A DNA stretch of 64,000 nt from Corynebacterium sanguinis (GCF_007641235.1 NZ_CP038157.1:1054001-1118000), one strand, 5' to 3'; counted from the first letter of the stretch, positions 29,015-39,188 are shown. Numbers and translations are program-made. Notes: generated from the sequence alone by a model not told the origin.

Positions 29015-30373
29015 ATGGCGGACCAATCGCTGCTCATCACACTCGCTAACCGCAACTACGACGGCATCGACGTGGAAGGTTTCGCTTCCAAGCGGGGCTT
29101 GCGCGTCGTTCGGCTCGACTCGTACGGCACGGATCTCCAGGAGATGTACGACGCGCACCTGCTGGCCGAGGAGCCGGCGCTGGTTGTTGGTACGGGCGAT
29201 GTGAGCTTTGACGGCGAGCTTGCCGCCGCGTTGGGGATTCCGGTTGTGCTGGTCACCGCTGAAGATGCCAACGTCGAACTCGCGGAGCGACGCCTGGAGG
29301 AGCTCGGCGCGATTGTCGCCGGAGTTTTCTCCGCTGAGCAGCTTGCCGACGCCGAGATCGCCGCAGTCGAGGCGCGCCAGGTCATGTCCCCGGTGGTGTT
29401 CGAGTCGTGGCTGATCGAGCGCGCGAAGGAAAAGCGTGCCCACATCGTGCTGCCCGAGGGCGAGGACGACCGCATCCTGCAGGCCGCCGCGCAGCTGCTT
29501 GAGGACGAGGTCGTCGACCTGACCATCCTCGGCGACCAGGCCGACATCGACCGCCGCGCCGCCGACCTCGGCCTCGACCTGTCCGCTGCGCAGATCCTCA
29601 ACCACCTCGAGTCCGACCTGCTCGAGGAGTTCGCAGCCGACTTCGCCGAGCTGCGCAAAAAGAAGGGCATTTCGCTTGACGACGCCCGCGAGACGATGAA
29701 GGACATCTCCTACTTCGGCACCATGATGGTGCACAAGGGCATCGCCGACGGCATGGTCTCCGGGGCGGCCCACACCACCGCGCACACGATCAAGCCTTCT
29801 TTCCAGATCATCAAGACAGTGCCGGGCGCATCGGTTGTCTCCTCGATCTTCCTCATGGTTATGCGTGATCGCCTGTGGGCATTCGGCGACTGTGCCGTCA
29901 ACCCGAACCCGACTGCGCAGCAGCTCGGTGAGATCGCCGCGGTGTCCGCGAAGACGGCATCGCAGTTCGGCATCGATCCGAAGGTGGCCATGCTGTCCTA
30001 CTCCACCGGCACCTCCGGCTCCGGCCCGGACGTCGACCGCGCGGTTGAGGCCGTCGCCGCGGCGAAGAAGGCGGACCCCGAGCTCATCGTGGATGGGCCG
30101 CTGCAGTTCGACGCGGCGTGTGATCCGGGCGTCGGAAAGAAAAAGGCCCCCGAGTCTCCCGTTGCTGGTCAGGCAACCGTGTTCATCTTCCCCGACCTCG
30201 AGGCTGGCAACGCGGGCTACAAAATTGCCCAGCGCACCGGCGACGCACTCGCCATCGGGCCGGTTCTGCAGGGCCTGAACAAGCCCGTCAACGATCTTTC
30301 CCGCGGCGCTACTGTTCCCGACATCGTCAACACCGTCGCTATCACCGCTATCCAGGCAGGAGCACTGAAGTAA
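29015..30373 (+). CDS. pta: Phosphate acetyltransferase
   Basis: Interconverts acetyl-CoA and acetyl phosphate. The 452-residue protein has a shortened N-terminal P-loop-like/DRTGG region (about 1-130) and the C-terminal PTA domain (HIVLPEGEDDRILQAA near 145, GMVSGAAHTTAHTIKP near 247, SYSTGTSGSGPDVDR near 330, DGPLQFDAACDPGVGKKKAP near 360). The start ATG 29015 follows GAAAGG. It is contiguous with ackA, the usual corynebacterial order pta-ackA for acetate activation and overflow. Confidence 0.97.
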   Translation: MADQSLLITLANRNYDGIDVEGFASKRGLRVVRLDSYGTDLQEMYDAHLLAEEPALVVGTGDVSFDGELAAALGIPVVLVTAEDANVELAERRLEELGAIVAGVFSAEQLADAEIAAVEARQVMSPVVFESWLIERAKEKRAHIVLPEGEDDRILQAAAQLLEDEVVDLTILGDQADIDRRAADLGLDLSAAQILNHLESDLLEEFAADFAELRKKKGISLDDARETMKDISYFGTMMVHKGIADGMVSGAAHTTAHTIKPSFQIIKTVPGASVVSSIFLMVMRDRLWAFGDCAVNPNPTAQQLGEIAAVSAKTASQFGIDPKVAMLSYSTGTSGSGPDVDRAVEAVAAAKKADPELIVDGPLQFDAACDPGVGKKKAPESPVAGQATVFIFPDLEAGNAGYKIAQRTGDALAIGPVLQGLNKPVNDLSRGATVPDIVNTVAITAIQAGALK

Positions 30374-31576
30374 ATGTCCTACGTCCTCGTCATCAACTCT
30401 GGTTCTTCATCCATTAAGTTCCAGATTGTCGATCCGACCTCGTCGGCCAGCGACACCGCGTTCGTCTCCGGGTTAGTGGAGAAGATCGGTGAAAAGGACG
30501 GCCGGATTTCGGTTACCCACAACGGTGAAAAGCACGACTCCAACCAGCCGATCCGTGACCACCGCGGCGGCCTGCAGCTCGCCGTGGCCATGCTCGACTC
30601 TCTCGGTGTCGGCCCGACCCAGCTCGACCTCGTGGCGGTCGGCCACCGCGTTGTCCATGGCGGACAGACCTTCTCCGGCCCCGCCCTGATCACCGACGAA
30701 GTAGTCGAGCAGATCCGCGACCTCATCCCGCTCGCCCCGCTACACAACCCGGCCAACATCGACGGCATCGAAGTCGCGCGCGACCTTTTGCCGAACATCC
30801 CGCACGTCGCGGTGTTCGACACCGGCTTCTTCAGCGAACTGCCGGCGGCAGCCGCCACCTACGCGATCAACAGCGAGGTGGCCGAAGCCAACCAGGTGCG
30901 CCGCTACGGTTTCCATGGCACCTCGCACGAGTTCGTCTCCGGCCAGGTGCCCGGCATCCTCGGCCGCGACAGCGCAGACACCAACCAGATCGTGCTGCAC
31001 CTCGGCAACGGCGCATCCTGCTCCGCAGTCAAGGGCGGTGCACCCATCGATACCTCGATGGGCCTGACACCGTTGGCCGGCCTGGTGATGGGCACGCGTA
31101 CGGGCGACGTCGACCCGGGCATCATCTTCCACCTGCACCGCCAGGCGGGAATGAGCATTGACGAGATCGACACCCTGTTCAACCGCCAGTCCGGCATCAA
31201 GGGCCTGTCCGGTGTCAACGACTTCCGCGACCTGCATGCCAAGATCGATCAAGGTGACGACGACGCCAAGCTAGCCTTCGATGTCTACATCACCCAACTG
31301 CGCCGCTACATCGGCTCCTACATGATCGCCCTCGGCCGCGTCGATGCGATCACCTTCACCGCCGGTGTCGGCGAAAACGACGATGCGACGCGCGCCGCGG
31401 CGCTGGCCGGGCTGGAGAACTACGGCATCGTCATTGACGAGAACCGCAACGCGGGGCCGAACGACGGCCCCCGCGAGATCACCACCGACGACTCCACCGT
31501 CAAGGTCCTCATCGTGCCGACGAACGAGGAGCTGGCCATCGCGCAGAAGTCCGCGGAGGTCGCTGCGGCGCAGTAG
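30374..31576 (+). CDS. ackA: Acetate kinase
   Basis: Converts acetate and ATP to acetyl phosphate. The 400-residue protein has the ASKHA-fold signatures: [14 protein letters not shown] (residue 4), VGHRVVHGG (about 94), [25 protein letters not shown] (about 176) and [14 protein letters not shown] (about 214). The start ATG immediately follows the pta stop, so translation is coupled. Downstream begins the first 85-bp repeat array. Confidence 0.98.
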   Translation: MSYVLVINSGSSSIKFQIVDPTSSASDTAFVSGLVEKIGEKDGRISVTHNGEKHDSNQPIRDHRGGLQLAVAMLDSLGVGPTQLDLVAVGHRVVHGGQTFSGPALITDEVVEQIRDLIPLAPLHNPANIDGIEVARDLLPNIPHVAVFDTGFFSELPAAAATYAINSEVAEANQVRRYGFHGTSHEFVSGQVPGILGRDSADTNQIVLHLGNGASCSAVKGGAPIDTSMGLTPLAGLVMGTRTGDVDPGIIFHLHRQAGMSIDEIDTLFNRQSGIKGLSGVNDFRDLHAKIDQGDDDAKLAFDVYITQLRRYIGSYMIALGRVDAITFTAGVGENDDATRAAALAGLENYGIVIDENRNAGPNDGPREITTDDSTVKVLIVPTNEELAIAQKSAEVAAAQ

Positions 31577-31580
31577 GCGG

Positions 31581-32141
31581 AGTTACTGTGGCGTTTCGCT
31601 TCGCGGGATGTCACTGTGAAGCGGTTGGGTGGTCGGGCGACCTGGGGTTTTGCACCGCCGCAGCTGTTGAGTGTGACATTGCACCCGCCGAGATGTCACG
31701 GTGAAGCACTCAACCGTCCCCGCGACCTGGAGTTTTGCACTGCCGCAGCTGTTGACCGTGACATTGCACCCGCCGAGATGTCACGGTGAAGCACTCAACC
31801 GTCCCCGCCACCTGGGGTTTTACACCCCCGCAACCGTTGACCGTGACATTTCGGTGTGCGAAATGTCACGGTGAAGCGGTTGGGTGGTTTTGCGACCTGG
31901 GGTTTTGCACCGCCGCAGCTGTTGACCGTGACATTGCACCCCCCGAGATGTCACGGTGAAGCACTCAACCGTCCCCGCCACCTGGGGTTTTACACCGCCG
32001 CAACCGTTGACCGTGACATTGCACCCGCCGAGATGTCACGGTGAAGCACTCAACCGTCCCCGCCACCTGGGGTTTTACACCCCCGCAACCGTCGACCGTG
32101 ACATCTCACCCCCCGAGATGTCACCGTGAAGCACTCAACCC
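31581..32141 (+). repeat. 85-bp tandem repeat array 1 (seven units)
   Basis: The core ATGTCAC recurs at 31608, 31693, 31778, 31863, 31948, 32033 and 32118, always 85 bases apart. Each unit pairs a left arm (TTGACCGTGACAT) with a right arm (ATGTCACGGTGAAG) around a 13-base loop, followed by ACCTGGGGTTTT. Units 1-3 and 4-6 resemble each other in order, a 255-bp higher-order repeat. The array fills the space between the converging ackA and pknG genes. Short open frames across it are by-products of the repeat. Confidence 0.95.
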
Positions 32142-32155
32142 GAACAAAACCGGAC

Positions 32156-34561
32156 CTAAAACCACGTCGCCGGCCGGACTTTGTTCGCCATGTCCACCAG
32201 CGCGTAGCGGTGGCGTGCATAGGGGGCGATGCGGGCTTGTTCGCGCAAAGTCGTCGCGAGGCCGCGGCGAAGGTCGCGGGTGGTGAATTCGTACTCGAAG
32301 AGTGAGTGGTCGGAGGCGGCGCGGTCGACACCGGCGTCGCGCAGCAGCGTGAGTGCCGCGCGCAGCACGTAGACCTTGATCTGCAAAAACCGAGGTTCGT
32401 TGTTGGGGATTTCTTCCAGGCGGCGGGCGGCGCGGCGGATGCGGGACTCCGTCAGTTCGTCCGACACCAGGTCGAGGATAGTGGTGAGCTGCGCCATCCT
32501 GTGGTGGCGCGAGGAGTTCGGCACCTTGTCCAGCGCCGCGACGGCGAGCTCGACCTCGCGCTCCGCCATCAGCAGCCGCGCGAGCCCGAAAGCCGAAGAC
32601 ACCGTCGTGGGGTTGGTCAACCACACCAGCGAGTAGAGGCGCAGGGCGTTGAAGCGCAGGACAGTCGGGGTATCGCTGAGCATGGTCCAGTCCTCGGCGA
32701 GCACGCCCTTGGACTGCCACGCCTCGAAGGTCTCCGAGGGCAGTTCGCCCAGGTGGGTGCGGATGCCGGCAGCGGCGCGGGAGAGGGCGTCGTCAAGCAA
32801 TGCCCCCGTTAAGTAGCCGTTGCTTTGCAGGATGAGCTCGTCGATCGCGGCGATGGCGAGCTTGGGGGCGGCCTCGCCGGGCACGGCGACGAGCACACTG
32901 GTGAAGTTGGCCTGAGCGGACTGGAAGTCGCCGATGAGTGTGTTGGTCACGCCCGAGTACCAATGGAATCGCCAATTGTGGCTGAGGCGGTCCTTGAGCG
33001 ATTCGAGCCAGGTGCGCGCCTGGTAGGTCAGCCCGAGGTCCAACATCGCGCGGACGACACCGAACGGGATTTCGCTGGACTGCTCGTACTGCGGGGTCTG
33101 CATCGCCTGGCGCAGGTTTTCCAGGGTCTCCTGCGGCTCCTGGTAGGAGGTGCCCTGCAGCATCGCGGCGCCGACGTCGTGGCGGTCGATCAGGGGAGCG
33201 GGCAGCGCGGTGACAACTTCCTGCGGGGTGATCTCCACGGTGCGGCTGATGCCGTCGATGAGCTGGTCGGTGCGAAACACCAGGTGCTTGGTGCCAAACG
33301 TGGTGCGCTGCGGGGAGAACAGCGAGTGCTGGGCGGGGTAGGTGCGCCCGTCGCGGATCGCGATGCACTCACGCAGCACCCCGTAAAGCTGGGTTTCTAG
33401 CTCACCGACGGTGGAAAACCGCTGTTCCGGGTCCTCGTGGCAGCACCGCCGGATGAGCCGGTACAGCGAGAGGTAGCGGCGAAACGTCGGCTCCGTCGTC
33501 GGCGAGGGGATGCCGGGGTCGTACACCCCGTCGGTGCGCGGCAGGTGGACCACCAGCGAGGCCAGCGTCCGGCCGATGGTGTAGATGTCGGAGGCGATGC
33601 TGGGGCCCTGCGTGGCCACCTCGGGGGCCTGGTAACCCTTGGTGCCGTAGATGAAGCCGTAGGCGCCGATGCCGCTGACCGCGCCGAGGTCGATGAGCTT
33701 GACCTGGTCCTCGGTGACGATGATGTTGTCGGGTTTCAGGTCGTTGTAGACCACCCCGCGCGAGTGCAGGTACACCAGCGCGGGCAGCACCTCGAGGATG
33801 TAGGCAATCGCCAGGTCGACGGGGAGCAGCCCGTTGGGTTGCTCGTTCCTGCGCTGGCCGAGGCTGGGCCCGCCGACGAACTCCATCACGATGAACCCGC
33901 CGGGCACGCGCGAGTCGTCGATGAAGTTGAAAATCTTCACGATTCCCGGGTGGGTGATCTCGGCGAGGAATTCGCGCTCCGCCACCGCCGCGGCGGCCTC
34001 GTCGGCGTTTTTGGTCGAGTGCAGCCCCTTGAGCACCACCACGCGGTCGGCGACGTTGCGGTCCTGGGCCACGTAGATCCAGCCCATCCCGCCGTGCGCA
34101 ATCACGCCCATGATCTCGTACTGGCCGGCCACCACGTCACCCGGGTGCAGATGCGGGGCGTTCAGGCCCTTCTGCACAACGGCGCGGGTCGGGTCTTTCA
34201 GCGCCTCCTTCGGGTCGGTCGGCGCGATCCACGGCAGCTCCACCATGCCGTCGGCCACCGCACGCGCCGCGCGCTTCGCGCCGCGCAGCTCGCGGAAGGT
34301 ATCGAGCGCTTCGCGCCGCGAGCGTTGCGACGTGTCCTCCTCACGCCGCCCCTCCCTCAGCGCGTCAAGGTCTTTGAACAGCTCAGCCATGTCGCCCAAG
34401 CCCGCGTAGTTGCGCTCGTCGCTGTCACTGTCGTCGTCAAGAGCGAACGGGTCGAAGGCGACGGCCTCGGTAGCCGGGTCGTCGCCGGCGAAGGGGTCGT
34501 ACTCGACGGCCTCGGTGGCGTCGTCTACAGCGTCTTCTACTCTCTCGTCGCGCTCGTTCAC
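32156..34561 (-). CDS. pknG: Serine/threonine protein kinase PknG
   Basis: A soluble kinase that, in corynebacteria, phosphorylates OdhI and so relieves inhibition of 2-oxoglutarate dehydrogenase. The 801-residue protein has an acidic N-terminus (1-60), a kinase domain (about 150-400: IAHGGMGWIYVAQD, VVLKGL with the ATP-binding Lys, VVYNDLKPDNIIVTED as catalytic loop, IDLGAVSGIG in place of DFG) and a C-terminal tetratricopeptide-like helical region (about 500-801). The rubredoxin-like CxxCG motifs of M. tuberculosis PknG are absent. It overlaps glnH by 4 bases and is the last gene of glnX-glnH-pknG. Confidence 0.96.
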   Translation of the reverse strand: MNERDERVEDAVDDATEAVEYDPFAGDDPATEAVAFDPFALDDDSDSDERNYAGLGDMAELFKDLDALREGRREEDTSQRSRREALDTFRELRGAKRAARAVADGMVELPWIAPTDPKEALKDPTRAVVQKGLNAPHLHPGDVVAGQYEIMGVIAHGGMGWIYVAQDRNVADRVVVLKGLHSTKNADEAAAAVAEREFLAEITHPGIVKIFNFIDDSRVPGGFIVMEFVGGPSLGQRRNEQPNGLLPVDLAIAYILEVLPALVYLHSRGVVYNDLKPDNIIVTEDQVKLIDLGAVSGIGAYGFIYGTKGYQAPEVATQGPSIASDIYTIGRTLASLVVHLPRTDGVYDPGIPSPTTEPTFRRYLSLYRLIRRCCHEDPEQRFSTVGELETQLYGVLRECIAIRDGRTYPAQHSLFSPQRTTFGTKHLVFRTDQLIDGISRTVEITPQEVVTALPAPLIDRHDVGAAMLQGTSYQEPQETLENLRQAMQTPQYEQSSEIPFGVVRAMLDLGLTYQARTWLESLKDRLSHNWRFHWYSGVTNTLIGDFQSAQANFTSVLVAVPGEAAPKLAIAAIDELILQSNGYLTGALLDDALSRAAAGIRTHLGELPSETFEAWQSKGVLAEDWTMLSDTPTVLRFNALRLYSLVWLTNPTTVSSAFGLARLLMAEREVELAVAALDKVPNSSRHHRMAQLTTILDLVSDELTESRIRRAARRLEEIPNNEPRFLQIKVYVLRAALTLLRDAGVDRAASDHSLFEYEFTTRDLRRGLATTLREQARIAPYARHRYALVDMANKVRPATWF

Positions 34562-35556
34562 TGTTGCTCCTTCGCCTCAGAAGTAGCTCTGTACCGCAGC
34601 TCCGGCATCGACGGGCTGGCTAGGCTGCCGGAGAGCCATCTCTCGTACATCGCGTTCCAGGTGCCGTCGTTACGCAGCCGCTCCATCGTGGAGTTGACCT
34701 GCATGGTCATCCCGGCATCGCCCTTGTGTGTGCCCACGGCGTACTGCTGGCGGCCGTAGCGCCGCGGCAGGATCGTGGTGTACGGGTCCTGGGCGACCAT
34801 GCCGGCCAGGATCGCGTCGTCGGCCAGGATCGCGTCGGCGTGGAACTGCTGGGTGGCCATCAGACAGTCCGCCCAAGTGCGGGTGCGCAGGATCGTCGAC
34901 TGCGGCGCGATCTCGCGCGCGAGCTGCACCAGGTTCGAACCGTCGACAACGCACACGGTGGTGCCCGGGAGGTCATCCTCGCTCAAAATACCCCGGTCCC
35001 GGGGTACGAGCAGGCGCACGTACGAGGTCAGGTACGGCGTGGAGAAGTCGACGCTGGCAACGCGGGTCGGGGTGACCGACATCGTGCGGATCACGATGTC
35101 GACCTCGCCGTTTTGCAGTGACTGCGCGCGTTGTTGGGAGCCGACGAAGCGGAAATCCACCCGGTCGGGGTCGCCGAAGATGTCGCGGGACACTTCGCGC
35201 GCTAGGTCGATCTCGAAGCCGCGCAGGTCGCCTGCGGTGACGTCGCGGTAGGAGAGAAGGTATTGCGACTGGTCGACGCCGACGACGATGCGGCCACGCT
35301 CGACGACGTCCGGGATGCGCTCGGCCGGCGTCGCGTTATCCGGGCGCAGCGAGCCCTCCCACTCGGTGTCCTGCGCGAACCCGGTCTCCGGGGCCACCCC
35401 GGGCCTGTCCAGCACCGCGCCGGGCGGCAGCGGTACGCCGCTATACGACGGCGGTGGCAACGCCGGCGCAGCAACGCGGGTCTCGCCCCCGGGCGCGCAG
35501 GCGCTGAGGGCGGCACACGCCAGTGCCGCTGAGGTGATACGCGCAAACTTTCTCAC
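34558..35556 (-). CDS. glnH: GlnH-type amino-acid-binding lipoprotein
   Basis: A periplasmic-side solute-binding lipoprotein of 332 residues. The N-terminus has a lipoprotein signal with lipobox LSAC (Cys near residue 20). The SBP_bac_3 domain (about 85-310) shows IVVGVDQSQYLLSYRD and GDLRGFEIDLAREVSRDIFG. In M. tuberculosis the homologue senses Asp/Glu/Gln and signals through GlnX to PknG. The 4-base overlaps with both neighbours support a single sensory unit; no ABC permease genes are adjacent. Confidence 0.92.
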   Translation of the reverse strand: MRKFARITSAALACAALSACAPGGETRVAAPALPPPSYSGVPLPPGAVLDRPGVAPETGFAQDTEWEGSLRPDNATPAERIPDVVERGRIVVGVDQSQYLLSYRDVTAGDLRGFEIDLAREVSRDIFGDPDRVDFRFVGSQQRAQSLQNGEVDIVIRTMSVTPTRVASVDFSTPYLTSYVRLLVPRDRGILSEDDLPGTTVCVVDGSNLVQLAREIAPQSTILRTRTWADCLMATQQFHADAILADDAILAGMVAQDPYTTILPRRYGRQQYAVGTHKGDAGMTMQVNSTMERLRNDGTWNAMYERWLSGSLASPSMPELRYRATSEAKEQQ

Positions 35557-36974
35557 AGGTACTCCCTCAAGCGGCGGCGAATCCCGAGCCAGATCGACAG
35601 CACGGACAAGGCGGTAAAGGCCAAAACGGCGCCGGCGACTGCGCTGGTGGCGTCCAGGGAGGCCACGATGAACTCGCGCATGTCCTGGCGAGACTGGCCG
35701 ATCAGCCCGGACAGGGCGTTGTCCAGCCTGGTGTAGGCGCGCGAGGAGGATGCCAGTCCCTCGTCCGGGTTCGGGTCGGTAAGGACTTGGACGGCGGTGT
35801 CGAACTCGCCGCCGCCAAGGGTTTGCGCGAACTGGGTGTGCGCCTCATCCCACTGGTCCAGCGCCTCGCGCGCCGAGGCGATCAGGTCCGGGTCCGTCGA
35901 GCCGGATGGGGGCGCTGAGGCGGAATCCAGTGCGCGGGAGACCGAGTCGTAGGTTTCTGAGAAGGTCAGGTCGGTATCCGAGACGGACTGGCGGCGCAGT
36001 AGCGCGAAGATTTCGTCGGTGCGGGTCTCTTGGGCGTCGATACGCGCGCTGGTCAGCTCCTCCCAGGGCGTGGAGGCGCGCTCGAAGTCGCGCTGGCCGG
36101 ACTGCCACACCGAGTAGTTGGCCACCGAGGCCCAGATAATCGCGATGAGCATCATCACGGTCGCGGCGATGAACCCGCGGTTGAGGCGGCGGCGGAACAC
36201 CTTCCACAGCCACACCTGCGCCAGCAGCAGGAAAATAAGCGCTGCGACCAGGCCTGAGAGTGGCACCCACTGGGGCCGGGCGAGGCGCTCCATCTCGTCG
36301 GCGACCTGCTCGCGCGTGAGGTTGAACAGTTCGGTGGCGTTGCCCAGCATCCGCTCGCGCATCACGTTCGAGCTCGACGACATGTACGCCACGCTCACGG
36401 GGTTGCCCATGCGCTGGTTGGTTTTCGCCCGCTCCATCAGCCCGGCGTAGACGGGGATGTCGCGCTGGATCTGCAGCACCAAGCGGCGGATCTCGTCGTC
36501 GCGCGCGCCGGAATCGACGGTGCCTTCGAGCACCTCGTTCGCGGCGATGACGGCCATATCGACCGACTCCATGAAGCGGTTCATGTCGTACTCGCTGGAA
36601 ATGCCCGGCTGCACGAACGTGGAGGTGGCAATCGTGTCGGCCTGCGACAGGGAGGTGATCAACGTGTGCGCCGAGTTGCTCATCGGCTCGGTGGAGTTGA
36701 CCAACACGTCCATCGCCTCCTGGCGCGCAGCCATGGTCTGGCTCATGGACACGCCGGCGGCGATCAGCGCCAGCGTGAGCACCAGCATCATCGACAGCAG
36801 CTGGCCGGGGGTGGTGGTGATGAAGTCGATAACGCGGCGCACCCAGCGCAGCGGGCCGGTAAACGTTTCGGCCATCTTGACGCGGGCGGAGCGGTTTTCG
36901 GGCAGGGCTTCGAGCTCGTCGACGAAGGCGTCGTCAAGCGGAGCGTCGTCGATCACGCTCGCTTGCTGCACCAT
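35553..36974 (-). CDS. glnX: Transmembrane signalling protein GlnX
   Basis: A membrane protein of about 473 residues linking GlnH to PknG. Membrane segments lie at about residues 57-80 (LLSMMLVLTLALIAAGVSM), 243-263 (VPLSGLVAALIFLLLAQVWL), 275-297 (GFIAATVMMLIAIIWASVA) and near the C-terminus (about 440-465), with two extracytoplasmic helical sensor regions between them. I use ATG 36974 (MVQQASVIDD); TTG 36995 is an in-frame alternative, but the AT-rich sequence around 36980 looks like promoter rather than coding. Confidence 0.88.
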   Translation of the reverse strand: MVQQASVIDDAPLDDAFVDELEALPENRSARVKMAETFTGPLRWVRRVIDFITTTPGQLLSMMLVLTLALIAAGVSMSQTMAARQEAMDVLVNSTEPMSNSAHTLITSLSQADTIATSTFVQPGISSEYDMNRFMESVDMAVIAANEVLEGTVDSGARDDEIRRLVLQIQRDIPVYAGLMERAKTNQRMGNPVSVAYMSSSSNVMRERMLGNATELFNLTREQVADEMERLARPQWVPLSGLVAALIFLLLAQVWLWKVFRRRLNRGFIAATVMMLIAIIWASVANYSVWQSGQRDFERASTPWEELTSARIDAQETRTDEIFALLRRQSVSDTDLTFSETYDSVSRALDSASAPPSGSTDPDLIASAREALDQWDEAHTQFAQTLGGGEFDTAVQVLTDPNPDEGLASSSRAYTRLDNALSGLIGQSRQDMREFIVASLDATSAVAGAVLAFTALSVLSIWLGIRRRLREYL

Positions 36975-37065
36975 TGCTATACCATAACCCGCCAAAAGCT
37001 TATCGTGCTGTAACTATCAGCCGATTGTTGGCTAGCGTGGCCCGCGCGTGCCTAAAGTGGGTGGC

Positions 37066-37533
37066 ATGGAAGGCGACGGCAACGGTTGGGTCGAAGGCCC
37101 CGCGGGCATGAAACTGTGGGGGCGCTTCGGCGCGTCCGGGCTCTTTTTGCAGGCAGGGGGCCGGGTTCTGCTGCAGCACCGCGCGACGTGGACAGCCCAG
37201 GGCGGCACCTGGGCGCTGCCCGGCGGGGCCCGCGACTCGCACGAGACTGTGGAGCAGACCGCGCTGCGCGAGACGGTGGAGGAGTGCGGGATTGACCCTT
37301 CCCTGATCACCGTGACCTCGGCGATGGTCACTGCCGGCCCGTTCCCGTCGGGCTGGACCTACACCACGGTGTTCGCGTCGACGAACACCGGCGAGCCGAT
37401 CCCGGTGGAGCCGAACGAGGAGTCGGCGGAGCTGCGCTGGGTCCCGGTGGACGGGATCCGCGCCTTGCCGCTGCACCCGGGCTTCGAAGCGTCGCTCGAC
37501 GCGGTTGTCGGGCATACTAAACCGCATGATTGA
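37066..37533 (+). CDS. Nudix hydrolase
   Basis: A 155-residue phosphohydrolase. The Nudix box is complete: GGARDSHETVEQTALRETVEECG fits GX5EX7REUXEEXGU (from about residue 54; shown here with 23 residues only as its pattern). Size and position beside glnX resemble the MutT-type protein at this locus in C. glutamicum (recalled). The start ATG 37066 is used; GTG 37048 is possible. Its end overlaps the ABC ATPase gene by 8 bases. The nucleotide substrate is not determined. Confidence 0.9.
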   Translation: MEGDGNGWVEGPAGMKLWGRFGASGLFLQAGGRVLLQHRATWTAQGGTWALPGGARDSHETVEQTALRETVEECGIDPSLITVTSAMVTAGPFPSGWTYTTVFASTNTGEPIPVEPNEESAELRWVPVDGIRALPLHPGFEASLDAVVGHTKPHD

Positions 37534-38473
37534 CGTTCACAATCTGACCAAACACTACGGTCCGGTACGCGCGGTCGACGACCTGACGTTCACCGTCAAA
37601 CCCGGCGTGGTCACGGGCTTCCTCGGCCCCAACGGCGCCGGCAAGTCCACGACGATGCGCATGATCCTCGGCCTCGATTCGCCCACCTCGGGCACGGCGC
37701 TTATCGACGGCTCCCCCTACGCATCCCTGAAACAGCCGGCACGCCGCGTCGGTGCGCTTCTCGACGCCAAAGGCGTGCACCCGAACCGCTCCGCGCGCGC
37801 CTCGCTTCTGTGGCAGGCCCAGGCCTCCGGCATCCCGGACGCGCGCGTCGACGAGGTCATGAGCCTCGTAGGATTGAGCGACGTGGCGTCCAAGCGCGCC
37901 GGGGGCTTTTCGCTCGGCATGGGCCAGCGCCTCGGCATCGCCTCGGCGCTTCTGGGGGACCCGGAATACCTGATCCTGGACGAGCCGGTCAACGGCCTCG
38001 ACCCGGAGGGCATCCGCTGGGTGCGAGGGCTGCTGCGCGCCCTGGCCGATGAGGGCCGCACGATCTTGGTGTCCTCCCACCTGCTCGCGGAGATGGCGCA
38101 GACCGCCGATCACCTCATCGTGATTGGCCGCGGCAAGCTCGTGGCGGACACGTCGGTCCACGACTTCATCAAGGGCAACTCCGCGGTTACCACCGTCGTG
38201 CGCCCGGTGGACCCGGCCGCGATGGAGACCGCCCTGGCCGCGGCCGGGGTGAGCTTCGAGCGCGTCGTCGATGCTGAGGGCAGGCCGACGATCGCCGTGG
38301 CGGATCACACTTGCGACGAGATCGGCGCCGTGGCGTTTCGCGCCGGGGTGCAGCTCGCCGAGCTGAGCGAGCGCCGCGCCTCGCTCGAGGACGCCTACAT
38401 CCGCTCCACCGAGGGCCACATCCAGTACCAGGCACAATCCCAGGACACCTCAGGAGGGAAACACCGTGCTTAA
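37526..38473 (+). CDS. ABC transporter ATP-binding protein
   Basis: The ATPase of an ABC-2 type exporter, 315 residues. It has Walker A GPNGAGKST (about residue 35), the signature SLGMGQRLGIA (about 128), Walker B YLILDEP and the switch His in ILVSSHLL. The C-terminal extension (about 215-315) is typical of drug or bacteriocin exporter ATPases. The start ATG 37526 lies within the end of the Nudix gene. It is coupled to the permease by an 8-base overlap. Confidence 0.94.
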   Translation: MIDVHNLTKHYGPVRAVDDLTFTVKPGVVTGFLGPNGAGKSTTMRMILGLDSPTSGTALIDGSPYASLKQPARRVGALLDAKGVHPNRSARASLLWQAQASGIPDARVDEVMSLVGLSDVASKRAGGFSLGMGQRLGIASALLGDPEYLILDEPVNGLDPEGIRWVRGLLRALADEGRTILVSSHLLAEMAQTADHLIVIGRGKLVADTSVHDFIKGNSAVTTVVRPVDPAAMETALAAAGVSFERVVDAEGRPTIAVADHTCDEIGAVAFRAGVQLAELSERRASLEDAYIRSTEGHIQYQAQSQDTSGGKHRA

Positions 38474-39188
38474 CCTTGTGCGCGCAGAGTTTACGAAGCT
38501 GCGCTCGACCGCCTCCTTCTACTGGACCACCGGCCTGATCCTGGCCATCGCAGCCATTTTCGCCGTCGCGTTCGCCGCCCCGGCTGGGTCGTTGTACTTC
38601 CCGATCACCGTGATCATGGCGGTGAGCATGATCTCGGCGATCATCGTGATCGTGCAGTCGGCGATGGTGGTCACCACCGAGTACCGCTTCGGCCTGCAAA
38701 CCACCAACTTCCGCCTCGCGCCGCAGCGCTGGCAGGTGGCCGTCGCCAAGCTGGCGCTCTACGCCGTGCTCGCCGCGCTGACCGTGCTGGTGGCGCTGAT
38801 TATCGCCTTCACGCTTGCCGACGCCCTCGCCGACGTCCCCGCGAACTGGACCTCCAACCCGGCGACGCTGCGCGCGCTGTGGGCCGTGCCGCTGGCGACC
38901 GCCACGCTGACCATGCTCACCCAGGGCGTCGGCTGGATCGTGCGCAACACCGCGGGCACCGTCACGTTGGTCTTCGCCTTCCAGTTCGTCGTGGAAACCA
39001 TCGTCGGGTTCATCCCGGGCATCGGGCGCGATATTGCTCAGTACCTGCCGTTTTCCAACTACTACGCGTTCGTGACTAACGCGCCGGCGCAGCACGACAA
39101 TGTGTGGGTTTCCTACGGCATTTTCCTCGCCTGGGCCGTGGTGGCCTGGGTGGCCGGCGTGGTGCTGCTGCACCGGCGCGACGCGTAA
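38466..39188 (+). CDS. ABC-2 type transporter permease
   Basis: The membrane partner of the preceding ATPase, 240 residues with six predicted segments (for example WTTGLILAIAAIFAVAFAAP near 20, VIMAVSMISAIIVIVQSAMV near 50, LALYAVLAALTVLVALIIAF near 95). The motif TTEYRFGLQTTNFRLAP between segments 2 and 3 is typical of ABC-2 permeases. The start is GTG 38466. The exported substrate is unknown. Confidence 0.9.
   Translation: MLNLVRAEFTKLRSTASFYWTTGLILAIAAIFAVAFAAPAGSLYFPITVIMAVSMISAIIVIVQSAMVVTTEYRFGLQTTNFRLAPQRWQVAVAKLALYAVLAALTVLVALIIAFTLADALADVPANWTSNPATLRALWAVPLATATLTMLTQGVGWIVRNTAGTVTLVFAFQFVVETIVGFIPGIGRDIAQYLPFSNYYAFVTNAPAQHDNVWVSYGIFLAWAVVAWVAGVVLLHRRDA

Noticed and set aside
31581..32141. 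CRISPR array
   Set aside because: Units are contiguous 85-bp repeats whose whole length is conserved; there are no unique spacers and no cas genes nearby.
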